A stretch of 38,192 nucleotides of DNA. Source: Lachnospiraceae bacterium (lineage in GTDB: Bacteria; Bacillota; Clostridia; Lachnospirales; Lachnospiraceae). The notes under the pieces are model-generated. The model was not told where the DNA came from, did no database searches, and was given only the letters and a program-made list of their open reading frames with translations. Where the stretch lies: NCBI GenBank assembly GCA_021203205.1, contig JAJQBQ010000023.1:1-38192 (forward strand). The letters run 5' to 3'. Position numbers and translations under genes: made by a program. Shown piece by piece: positions 1 to 6,609 of this stretch (positions within the stretch are counted from its first letter, which is position 1; each line of letters opens with the position of its first letter).

Positions 1-94
1 GTACAAACTTATGCTATAACAACACCCGTAAGAGGGATTTCCCTTCAATAATCCTTTTTACTATAACCCCTTATTAATTATTTATACTCCCCTC

Positions 95-139
95 AAAGAA
101 CATCCATCAGGCTCCCCCTTATGGATGTTCTTTCTTTTT
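95..139 (+). terminator. Hairpin terminator, probably bidirectional
   Basis: Perfect 13-bp inverted repeat (AAAGAACATCCAT at 95-107 and its complement at 121-133) with a 13-nt loop. On the plus strand it runs into TTTCTTTTTG, a good U-tract, so it best fits a plus-strand gene left of the window. It lies about 105 bp past the spoVAC stop and could also end that minus-strand transcript. I see no gene in 1-238. Confidence 0.6.
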
Positions 140-238
140 GTGGAAATTGCTCCGATGTCAAAAGTGGTCCATGATTGTTCCATACTTTGAAAGTCCCGGC
201 GAAGTGTTCATCTTAAGTTTCCACCATTTTTCCAAAAG

Positions 239-715
239 CTACAGCACGCGCGTCCAAAGCCAGTACACGATCCCCGTCACCCAGCTGGTAAATGTCCCGT
301 AGAGGATGACCGGCCCCGCGATGGTGAAAATCTTCGCGCCGATGCCTGCCGCGAAGCCTTCGCAGCGGTATTCCATCGCCGTGGAAGCCACGCCGTTCGC
401 AAAGCCTGTGATGGGCACCAGTGCCCCGGCGCCGCCCCACTTCGCGATTTTCCCGTAAAGATGAAAGCCGGTGAGCAGAACGCTGATCAGTACCATCAGG
501 ATGGTCGTCCACAGCTTTGCGGAGTCTTTATCGACCCCGAATTTCAAAAATACCCATGTGATGGCCTGAGCCACCGTGCAGATCGCTCCGCCCGTCACAA
601 ACGCGCAGAGCATGTTCTTCCACAGCGGAGTCGTCTTCGTCACTTCCTTCACGTAGGCCTCATACACCTTTGCGTGCTCTTCTTTTTCTTTCCCTTTCAG
701 TTCTTCCTTATACAT
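239..715 (-). CDS. spoVAC: Stage V sporulation protein AC
   Basis: SpoVAC is an inner-membrane protein of the forespore channel that imports dipicolinic acid during sporulation and releases it at germination. The 158-residue product has the family pattern: a charged N-terminus, a TTPLWKN stretch, about four hydrophobic segments, and the conserved core containing GAGALVPITGFANG and AMEYRCEGFAAGIG. I chose the ATG at 715 because AGGAG lies just upstream and the length then fits the family (about 150); a start at 811 has no ribosome binding site. It is the last gene of the spoVAA-AB-AC run, reached after a 293-bp gap filled largely by tandem repeats. The usual partner spoVAD does not follow before the window edge. 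Confidence 0.93.
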   Translation of the reverse strand: MYKEELKGKEKEEHAKVYEAYVKEVTKTTPLWKNMLCAFVTGGAICTVAQAITWVFLKFGVDKDSAKLWTTILMVLISVLLTGFHLYGKIAKWGGAGALVPITGFANGVASTAMEYRCEGFAAGIGAKIFTIAGPVILYGTFTSWVTGIVYWLWTRVL

Positions 716-810
716 CTCGCTCCTGCTTTCTTTTCCTTTTTCTATCATTTTTCTTTTTTCAATCACAGATTTCGTTTTATTTCCGCCTCTTCCTGTCTTT
801 CTTCTGTTCA

Positions 811-971
811 TTCACGGAACGCTCTGCTCTGATACTTCTTCTCATTCACAGAACACGCCGCTTTGATACTTCTTCTTCTCATTCACGGAACACGCCGCTC
901 TGATACTTCTTCTTCTCGTTCACGGAACACGCCGCTCTGATGCTTCTTCTCATCCACGGAACACACTGCTC
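811..971. repeat. Tandem repeat, 34-37 bp units, between spoVAB and spoVAC
   Basis: Four units beginning TGATACTTCTTC start at 830, 864, 901 and 938 (34, 37, 37 and 34 bp), preceded by a partial copy from 811. Each carries a core like TTCACGGAACACGCCGCT. The units are contiguous with no spacers, so this is not CRISPR. The array fills most of the 293 bp between spoVAB and spoVAC and would be transcribed in the operon mRNA. Confidence 0.85.
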
Positions 972-1008
972 GGAAACTTTCTCTTCACATCCTGCTTCGT
1001 TTTCCCCG

Positions 1009-1446
1009 CTACTCGGTCCACCCCATCAGGTACTGCAGCAGATTGCCAAAGGATTTCCCGAGCGCCAGCGCAAGAACCACCCACCCGAGCCCCACCGTGA
1101 GCCTGGCCCGTCGAAAATACACCGGGATGGTGTTGATGGTCTCGGCCAGGGCGGTAGCCAGACAGCCCACAAAAATGCCGGAGAACAGGAAATATATCAT
1201 AAGGACAGCCAACGCTACCCCGTCTCCCAGTGCGAAATGGAATTCCGTTGTGGAGATGACGCACCCTGTCACACCGCCGAACAGAATCATATTCTCATAA
1301 AGCAGCACGGAGTCCTCCGTTTTTGTCTTCGATGCCAGTCTCGGAAGAATGTTGATGGTCGAAATCAGCGCAAATACGCCGCCGGCGGCCAGCAGCCCCG
1401 AGCAGAATCCCGCAAACGCCGCAAATAATTCCCGAATCCAGTTCAT
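1009..1446 (-). CDS. spoVAB: Stage V sporulation protein AB
   Basis: A 145-residue membrane protein of the SpoVA dipicolinate channel locus, with about four hydrophobic segments (starting MNWIRELFAAFAGFCSGLLA) and the family-like NTIPVYFRRARL stretch near the C-terminus. The ATG at 1446 has AGAGGAGA at good spacing and gives the usual family length of about 140. The frame stays open another 83 codons up to a GTG that overlaps the spoVAA stop (GTGA), but that extension has no SpoVAB character and is polar and arginine-rich. I treat it as non-coding, although translational coupling from that GTG cannot be excluded. It follows spoVAA after 245 bp and precedes spoVAC. Confidence 0.85.
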   Translation of the reverse strand: MNWIRELFAAFAGFCSGLLAAGGVFALISTINILPRLASKTKTEDSVLLYENMILFGGVTGCVISTTEFHFALGDGVALAVLMIYFLFSGIFVGCLATALAETINTIPVYFRRARLTVGLGWVVLALALGKSFGNLLQYLMGWTE

Positions 1447-1691
1447 AACGATCTCCTCTACGGCAGTCTCTGTCAAAATTTCTGCAGAAACTACATCGAC
1501 TACACTAATTTTCCCCATGCCGCGACTTTTTTCGAAGGCAGCAGCATTGATTTCTCGGATGTCCGCAGAAGACATGTCTTTCCATCCGCCGCGGACAGAC
1601 TCTCTTCCAAAGAATCGGCAGAAACATGCCCTTACATATACAGTACGCCATCCATCTCCGACAGACTCTCCCGGATAACAGCCTGACCCCG

Positions 1692-2306
1692 TCACTCCGC
1701 CCCGTTTGCGATGATGGTATGGTTCACATCTTCCTCGTAGGTGTTCATCTCAATCTGAACCGGTGTCGGATCCGTCGTGAGTTTCCGGCTGCCGAAATGG
1801 TTATAGAACACCAGGATCCCCACCGCAAGCCCCACGGAGTACATGACATGCACGATGGTCGTCCCCTCGCTGTCTTTGCCCGTAATCAGATTGTAAATGC
1901 GGGAGAACATGACGCCCACGGAGACATCGTTATTAAAGGCCATGATCGCGAAGGCCGCCCCGAAAAAGATGGTCAGACATACAAAGACAATCTTCGCGGC
2001 CTGCCTCGCCGGGTGGCGGCGCTTGGCGGATTTTTTCTTTATCACAATGTCCGTCTCCCCAATGTTATTGATCGCAAGGTTCGGGTAAATCTCATGTATT
2101 TTCCGATAGATCTCGATCACGGAGACTGCATAGCGAGTCGCGGAGTTTCCTTCTCCCTCCTCCGGAAATCGAAAGATTTCCAGGGTTTTCAGCCTGTTTC
2201 CGATAGCCGCGTCCGGGCATTCCAATTCGGCGACACGCCCGAGCGTCACTTTCTCCTGCTCCGTCTCATACGCGAGCGATAATTTTAAAGTTAGCGTTTC
2301 CGACAT
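1692..2306 (-). CDS. spoVAA: Stage V sporulation protein AA
   Basis: A 204-residue SpoVAA-type protein. The N-terminal part (residues 1-105) is a soluble domain of the kind that precedes the membrane part in this family. Two hydrophobic segments follow (about 110-130 and 160-180), and the C-terminus has the characteristic TPVQIEMNTYEEDVNHTII. The ATG at 2306 is chosen because GGAGGAGGAG ends four bases upstream; a longer frame reaches 2387 without a comparable site. SpoVAA is part of the forespore dipicolinate uptake system and is made late under sigma-G. It is the second gene behind the sigma-F/G-type promoter at 3132-3161, after an unknown membrane protein and a tandem-repeat stretch. Confidence 0.9.
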   Translation of the reverse strand: MSETLTLKLSLAYETEQEKVTLGRVAELECPDAAIGNRLKTLEIFRFPEEGEGNSATRYAVSVIEIYRKIHEIYPNLAINNIGETDIVIKKKSAKRRHPARQAAKIVFVCLTIFFGAAFAIMAFNNDVSVGVMFSRIYNLITGKDSEGTTIVHVMYSVGLAVGILVFYNHFGSRKLTTDPTPVQIEMNTYEEDVNHTIIANGAE

Positions 2307-2385
2307 ACAACTCCTCCTCCAGGCTCCCGCTTCCTGCGATTTTTTCGGCATCTCATTGACTTCCGCTCTGACAAACGGCATGCAC

Positions 2386-2632
2386 AAATAACATCATAAA
2401 AAGACTGTCATTTCAACGTCTTCCGCCATCCTCGTCCGCACGCGCAAATGATATCGTCAAAAGGCTGTCATTTCAGCGTTTTCCACATTCCCAGGCCGCA
2501 CGCACAAATGATATCGTCAAAAAACTGCCATTGCAGCATCTTCCATGATCCCCTCCCCGTCCGCATGCACAAATGATATTGTCAAAAAACTGTCATTGCA
2601 GCATCTTCCATGATCCCCTCCCCGTCTGCCCA
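2386..2632. repeat. Tandem repeats duplicating the 3' end of the upstream gene
   Basis: Four units start at 2386, 2446, 2506 and 2571 (60, 60, 65 and about 62 bp), each beginning with AAATGATAT or a close variant. The rightmost unit contains the last codons and TGA of the gene ending at 2582; the others are decayed copies lying downstream of it on the minus strand. Divergence grows with distance from the gene: the unit at 2506 is almost identical to the gene end, that at 2386 much less so. The array fills the gap to spoVAA. Confidence 0.8.
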
Positions 2633-2962
2633 CACGAACGATGTGCGTATCTCAGGCTCTGCCGAACTGTCCCCGCCCGCATATTCGCTGATGCCCAGCC
2701 AGATTGCCAGCGCCGCCGCGATCACGATCAGCCCCATCAGAATTTTGGCCGCCGGGGAACGCCTGCTCCTTTCGATTTCCCTTGCCGCCCGGTCAAATTC
2801 CGCCTCGTATTCCCAGAGATCTCCGTTCAGGTAACCGATCTCGTCGTCATCGTAGCCGTAGTCATCGTCAAAGTCATAATCATCGTCATTATATTCATCA
2901 TAGCCGTAATCGCCAAACATGGCACTTTTATCAGAATGGTAAAAATCCTCATGCAGACTCAT
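2582..2962 (-). CDS. Unknown acidic single-pass membrane protein in the spoVA operon
   Basis: I do not recognise this 126-residue protein. Its N-terminal half is very rich in Asp and Tyr (residues about 14-45, stretches such as DDYDFDDDYGYDDDE). A basic patch follows (EIERSRRSPAAK), then one transmembrane segment (about 75-92, LMGLIVIAAALAIWLGI) and a short acidic tail. The acidic half would face the cytosol if the basic patch sits inside. The ATG at 2962 is preferred over 2968 and 2980 because AGGGGG lies six bases upstream of it. It is the first gene after a strong sigma-F/G-type promoter, so expression in the forespore with spoVA is likely. Its 3' end is repeated in tandem downstream. Confidence 0.7.
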   Translation of the reverse strand: MSLHEDFYHSDKSAMFGDYGYDEYNDDDYDFDDDYGYDDDEIGYLNGDLWEYEAEFDRAAREIERSRRSPAAKILMGLIVIAAALAIWLGISEYAGGDSSAEPEIRTSFVWADGEGIMEDAAMTVF

Positions 2963-3004
2963 TGTCATCCCCCTATCCATATTCGCGCATTGCTCTGCTT
3001 AAAC

Positions 3005-3079
3005 ATGTTCAAACATCCCTGCGCGAAAAATGTTCGCACATCACAGTGCACAAAATGTTCGCATATCAACAATGCTTAA
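3005..3079. repeat. 25-bp tandem repeat in the leader of the spoVA-type operon
   Basis: ATGTTC recurs at 3005, 3030 and 3055, an exact 25-bp period. The second and third units share AAAATGTTCGCA at their junctions (3027-3038 and 3052-3063). It lies in the transcribed leader between the promoter at 3132-3161 and the start at 2962. Nothing else is evident in the 2963-3275 gap besides this array and the promoter. Confidence 0.6.
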
Positions 3080-3131
3080 AAATCCCATGCGCGTCCGAAT
3101 ATCTTTTATTCTGTTCTCTTTTGTTCCGTTA

Positions 3132-3161
3132 TAATATGCGTAGTTTGGCGATATTTCATTC
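3132..3161 (-). promoter_or_regulatory. Sigma-F/sigma-G type promoter for the spoVA operon
   Basis: On the minus strand GAATG (3157-3161) is followed by 18 bases and CATATTA (3132-3138). From established Bacillus data the sigma-G consensus is GHATR, 17-18 bases, CATWHTA; this site matches at every position. It lies downstream of sigF and upstream of the unknown gene and spoVAA-AB-AC, where a forespore promoter is expected because spoVA is a sigma-G operon. Assignment to sigma-G rather than sigma-F is inference. Confidence 0.65.
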
Positions 3162-3275
3162 ATATTATTATAATGACACCAGTCTTAAAAATAGGAGCAC
3201 TAATGTTCCGCTTCGCGAAAGTCAGGATTTGTGGCGTCATGTTTTTTCAACATCCTTATAAAATTCCGTCAACCG

Positions 3276-4052
3276 TCACTCTTCCCGCGCCAGCGCCCGC
3301 AATTTTTTGATTATTTTGCTTTCTCTTCGGCTTACCTGCACCTGGCTGATGCCGAGGATGGCCGCCACCTGCGTCTGTGTCTTCTCACCGAAGTAGCGAA
3401 GTTCTATGAGCTTCCGGTCATTTTCGTCCAGTTTTTCGAGCAGCTGTTCCAGCATCATGCGGTCGAACAGCTGCTCTTTTTCCGCGCTGAATGCGCCCTC
3501 CGCGTGGCCGGCCCGGTAAGCCATGCCGCCTTCCGCGATGAACCGATCCAGAAAAAAGGTTTCTCCGCCGTCGCTGCCCTGCGAAGCGTGGTCGATGGAC
3601 CAGGCCCTGGCATTCGCGCTGACGGCCAGCGTTATTTCTTCCACGGGCAGCCCGGTCTCTTCGGATATTTCTTCCAGTGTCGGATCTCTGCCGGTGACGT
3701 TCCGCAGGTGCTCCTCCGCTTTGCGGATGCGGCCGCCCTCCTCCTTCAACACCCGGCTCACTTTCACGGTGCCGTCGTCCCTTAAAAACCTCTGAATCTC
3801 TCCGATGATCATGGGCACGGCGTAGGTGGAAAACTGCACCTCCAGAGACAGATCAAATTTGTCGATGGCCTTCAGCAGTCCGATGACGCCGATCTGAAAC
3901 AGATCCTCCTTTTCCGATCCACGCCCTTCAAAATGCTTCACGACACTCCAGACCAGCCCCGTGTTCTCCGCCACCAGCTGATCCCGCGCGGCTTTATCCT
4001 GCTCGTGGGCGCGCCGGATTAATTGCCGCCGGTGATCCGCTTTTTCATGCAT
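3276..4052 (-). CDS. sigF: RNA polymerase sporulation sigma factor F
   Basis: A 258-residue sigma-70 family factor that starts the forespore programme. Region 2 is clear (ENTGLVWSVVKHF, DLFQIGVIGLLKAIDKFD, FSTYAVPMIIGEIQRFLRDD), region 3 follows from about residue 105, and region 4 ends in the helix-turn-helix TQTQVAAILGISQVQVSRRE. Order and overlap behind spoIIAA and spoIIAB identify it as sigma-F rather than sigma-G. The ATG at 4052 lies inside spoIIAB, a 34-base overlap, with GGGAGAGGG about ten bases upstream; the overlap suggests translational coupling with its anti-sigma factor. Activity is held by SpoIIAB and released by dephosphorylated SpoIIAA. Confidence 0.95.
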   Translation of the reverse strand: MHEKADHRRQLIRRAHEQDKAARDQLVAENTGLVWSVVKHFEGRGSEKEDLFQIGVIGLLKAIDKFDLSLEVQFSTYAVPMIIGEIQRFLRDDGTVKVSRVLKEEGGRIRKAEEHLRNVTGRDPTLEEISEETGLPVEEITLAVSANARAWSIDHASQGSDGGETFFLDRFIAEGGMAYRAGHAEGAFSAEKEQLFDRMMLEQLLEKLDENDRKLIELRYFGEKTQTQVAAILGISQVQVSRRESKIIKKLRALAREE

Positions 4053-4465
4053 ACAAACGTTCCCTCTCCCTTTTCCGATTCCACCACCAGCTCGTCCGTG
4101 AAGGCTTCCATCACCGTAAAGCCCATGCCGGAATGCTCCTTCGACGCCGCCGTCGTAAACAGCGGCTGCTTCGCCTGCTCCACATCCTCGATCCCCACGC
4201 CGAAATCCAGCACGCGCACCGTGACCTCGGGGCCTGCGGTCGCCGCCTCCAGAATGATGATGCCATCCCTCTCCCCGTAACCGTGCACAATGGAATTCGT
4301 CACGGCCTCCGACACGGCCGTCTTCAGATCATCCAGCTCCGTGACCGTCGGATTCAGCCGCATCACATACGCAGCGATCACCATGCGCGCAAAACTCTCA
4401 TTTTCCCCGGCGGCGTGAAACTCCACGTGAATTCCGTCCGGCGTATTCATGTTAAAATTGTTCAT
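4019..4465 (-). CDS. spoIIAB: Anti-sigma F factor (serine kinase)
   Basis: A 148-residue GHKL-type ATPase and serine kinase that binds sigma-F and phosphorylates SpoIIAA. The N-box (EAVTNSIVHGYG), the G1 box (DFGVGIED) and the G2 stretch (SGMGFTVME) are in order at about residues 50-115. I prefer the second in-frame ATG at 4465 because GAGAGG lies six bases before it; the ATG at 4471 touches that ribosome binding site. It overlaps the sigF start and follows spoIIAA by about 100 bp, the standard tricistronic arrangement. Confidence 0.95.
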   Translation of the reverse strand: MNNFNMNTPDGIHVEFHAAGENESFARMVIAAYVMRLNPTVTELDDLKTAVSEAVTNSIVHGYGERDGIIILEAATAGPEVTVRVLDFGVGIEDVEQAKQPLFTTAASKEHSGMGFTVMEAFTDELVVESEKGEGTFVCMKKRITGGN

Positions 4466-4561
4466 TTCCATCCTCTCTAAACTTCATTTCCGCTTTCTTA
4501 AACTCCTTAAGATATTCTTCCTCCATACCCATTCTTTTCACACTCCTCTCCTTCTGTAGCT

Positions 4562-4924
4562 TTACGAATTCTCCGCCAGTTCCCTCCCCGCGAATTTTTC
4601 CAGCACCCCGGCGATATTATCCGCAGTCCGGACGTATTCATAAATGCCCGCCAGTTCGAAAACCTTTTTCACCTGCTCGCCCGCATGGACAATAGTCACC
4701 GTGCCGCCGACGCCCCGCAGCAGCTTATACCTCCCGATGACGATGCCAATGCCGGAGCTGTCCATAAATTTTGTCGCTGAAAAATCCATTACCACGTTCT
4801 TCACGCGGTTTACCATAATCTCCCGGTCAATTTTCCCCTTAATCTTCCCCGCCTGGTGGTGATCCAGCTCCTCGCCGAAGCTCACCAGCAGGGTATCGCC
4901 TGCAAGAAAAACCTTCGTTTCCAT
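4562..4924 (-). CDS. spoIIAA: Anti-anti-sigma F factor
   Basis: A 120-residue STAS-domain protein. Its KFMDSSGIGIVIGRY motif carries the serine that SpoIIAB phosphorylates and SpoIIE dephosphorylates; the unphosphorylated form displaces sigma-F from SpoIIAB. The ATG at 4924 gives the usual family length and has AAAGGGG upstream, at a rather long spacing. The frame stays open to 5050, but that extension would run back through the terminator at 4971-5003, so I reject it. It is the first gene of spoIIA. Only about 45 bp separate it from the terminator, so its promoter is either very close or works by read-through; I found no convincing sigma-H site. Confidence 0.94.
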   Translation of the reverse strand: METKVFLAGDTLLVSFGEELDHHQAGKIKGKIDREIMVNRVKNVVMDFSATKFMDSSGIGIVIGRYKLLRGVGGTVTIVHAGEQVKKVFELAGIYEYVRTADNIAGVLEKFAGRELAENS

Positions 4925-4970
4925 TTTTTTGCGCCCCTTTCTGTCATAATTCGACATCTTTCGCCCCACG

Positions 4971-5003
4971 AAAAAAGAACCCTCCGTAAACCCGGGGGTT
5001 CTT
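4971..5003 (-). terminator. Intrinsic terminator after the TPR gene
   Basis: On the minus strand AAGAACCC pairs with GGGTTCTT (4996-5003 and 4975-4982) and is followed by a run of six T. It lies 60 bp past the stop of the zinc-ribbon/TPR gene and separates that transcript from spoIIA. Confidence 0.75.
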
Positions 5004-5062
5004 CCTTCGTTTTTCATATATGCTGTGTTCTTTCTTCCTCTGCTCTGCACAGAGATTATTTC

Positions 5063-6163
5063 CTACTCCTCCGTCTCCGACGTCTCTTCCTCGTCGTCTT
5101 CACCGGTCTCGCCCTCTTCGGTCGTCTCTTCCTCGTCCAGTCCCGCCTCGTGGATAATCTCGTTCGCCGCCTCCAGGTCGCTCTTCGCCTGATCCAGCTC
5201 CTCTGTCAGCGAGCCGATCTGTTCCTGCAGGCTCTCCACCTGCGCTTCGGAATCCTCCAGTTCATTTGTCAGAAGCGTAATGTTCGTGTTCAGCTGCAAA
5301 ATCTGCTGATTATAATCGGACTGCTCGCTTAAGTAGCTCTCGGACTGCTCGGTCAGCCGACCGGGCATCACGACAAAATAAGTAACCAAAAGTCCCAGCA
5401 GAACGCCGCCCATGAGGCACAACATCGAAGCCACGCCGGAATTCTGATACCAGCTCCTCTTGGGGATGATGACCTCATCGCCGCTTAAGTACTTCTCGCG
5501 TTCCTTTTTCCGCTCTTTTCTGCGCTTTCCGGACAGCCGCATCTTCTCATCGAAGGCCGCGTCAATCTCCCGCATGTATTTTAAGCTCAGTGTGTTGCAC
5601 TTGTCCACCGACAGCGCCTTTTTGATGGCCTTGCGCGCCTTTAAGTACTCCCCCTGATGGTAATACAGCAGCGCCAGCAGCTGATGCCCCTTCACCAGGT
5701 TCGGATTCTGCACCAGCACTTTTTTCAGCTGGATGATCGCCATATCCTCCGCGTCCGTCTTCGCGTAGTTCAGCGCCACGTTAAACTTGCTGATGGTCTG
5801 GTTAATGGCCTGCAGCTTATTCTGGTTCGCCTGGATCGTATCAATATAATAGCTGGCCAGGTTCCCGTCCGGCTGCAGATACTTGGAAATGACCCACTCC
5901 GAAAGCGCCTGCACCGTCTCGCCCATCTCATAATACACAAGACCCAGCAGGTTCCTCGCCGTGATCTGATTCTTGTACAGCTTCACGCTGCGGCGAAGCA
6001 TGTATGCAGCGCCCTGCAGATCCCGGTTCGAAGCCTTCGCCAGCCCCATATTATAATAGGTGTTCGACATCTTCACAATCCGGTTAAACGCACTCACGTT
6101 GGCACCGCAGTAAGGACAGATATCGTAATTCGTCAGCTCGCTGCCACAATTATAACATTTCAT
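5063..6163 (-). CDS. Zinc-ribbon and TPR membrane protein
   Basis: A 366-residue protein with clear modules but no known specific function. Residues 3-19 form a CxxC...CxxC zinc ribbon (CYNCG, CPYCG). About 35-200 are helical repeats of TPR type (NMGLAKASNRDLQGAAYMLRRS, LLALLYYHQGEYLKARKAIKKAL). A basic linker (KRRKERKKEREK) precedes one transmembrane segment near 245-265. Then come a coiled coil (about 270-335, heptads such as LTNELEDSEAQVESLQEQIG) and a Glu/Asp/Thr tail. The TPR part should be cytosolic and the coiled coil extracellular. The start has AAAGG upstream. It follows a 49-residue protein by 21 bp and the pair shares the promoter at 6478-6506. Confidence 0.8.
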   Translation of the reverse strand: MKCYNCGSELTNYDICPYCGANVSAFNRIVKMSNTYYNMGLAKASNRDLQGAAYMLRRSVKLYKNQITARNLLGLVYYEMGETVQALSEWVISKYLQPDGNLASYYIDTIQANQNKLQAINQTISKFNVALNYAKTDAEDMAIIQLKKVLVQNPNLVKGHQLLALLYYHQGEYLKARKAIKKALSVDKCNTLSLKYMREIDAAFDEKMRLSGKRRKERKKEREKYLSGDEVIIPKRSWYQNSGVASMLCLMGGVLLGLLVTYFVVMPGRLTEQSESYLSEQSDYNQQILQLNTNITLLTNELEDSEAQVESLQEQIGSLTEELDQAKSDLEAANEIIHEAGLDEEETTEEGETGEDDEEETSETEE

Positions 6164-6184
6164 ACTGAAACCTTTCCCGTTCCC

Positions 6185-6334
6185 TTACTGCTGTACTCCA
6201 ATACCCGCATCCCGCAGTGCTTCCAGCAAAACATCCGTAATGTCCGCCACCGTATTATTATAAATCGCATCCTCCGCGTCATCTATCTCAAGACTCGGAG
6301 AAAACTTCTTCAGTTCTTCCTCAAAATTAAGCAT
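6185..6334 (-). CDS. Small acidic protein, 49 residues, unknown
   Basis: A short frame that looks genuine: the ATG at 6334 has GGAGG six bases upstream, the product is acidic and helical (begins MLNFEEELKKFSPSLEIDD, ends GIGVQQ), and a strong promoter lies about 145 bp upstream. It ends 21 bp before the TPR gene, so the two are probably cotranscribed. There is no membrane segment or signal. I cannot name a family; a conserved small partner of the TPR protein is the likely explanation. Confidence 0.65.
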   Translation of the reverse strand: MLNFEEELKKFSPSLEIDDAEDAIYNNTVADITDVLLEALRDAGIGVQQ

Positions 6335-6477
6335 AACAATCCTCCACGTTTCACCCTGACACTGCCGGGTTCTCCGCAGTCAGCGTGTAAACACATGAAC
6401 TTCGCTTTATGGAACCTAAGCAACGCTTTGCTGCGCAAAAATCGTTCGCTTCAACCCCGATCCTTTGGTGTCAGGTC

Positions 6478-6506
6478 ATTCTAGCACAGCCGTAAATAAG
6501 TGTCAA
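6478..6506 (-). promoter_or_regulatory. Sigma-A promoter for the small protein and TPR gene
   Basis: TTGACA (6501-6506), 17 bases, TAGAAT (6478-6483) on the minus strand; the -35 is perfect and the -10 differs at one position. Transcription would begin near 6471, giving a leader of about 135 nt. No riboswitch fold is evident in it. Confidence 0.75.
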
Positions 6507-6609
6507 CGAACTTTTAACGACAGAATTTCTCTGTCTTTTGGCCGCCTCTGCAGCAAACCTGTAACAGAATTTCTGCCTCGTCTCATTCCGCAAATTCATG
6601 GGAATCATC

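Noticed and set aside
811-971. Repeat array as CRISPR
   Set aside because: Units are contiguous and alike along their whole length, with no unique spacers and no cas genes. The same applies to the other four arrays.
1447-1695. N-terminal extension of SpoVAB starting at the GTG overlapping the spoVAA stop
   Set aside because: The extension is unlike SpoVAB, and a much better ribosome binding site lies before the ATG at 1446. Kept only as a possible coupling device.
4935-4960. Sigma-H promoter before spoIIAA
   Set aside because: A -10-like GTCGAATTA is present, but no -35 box is found at the right distance, and the implied leader is only about 20 nt.
4925-5050. Longer SpoIIAA from 5050
   Set aside because: It would include the terminator at 4971-5003, and the length would exceed the family.
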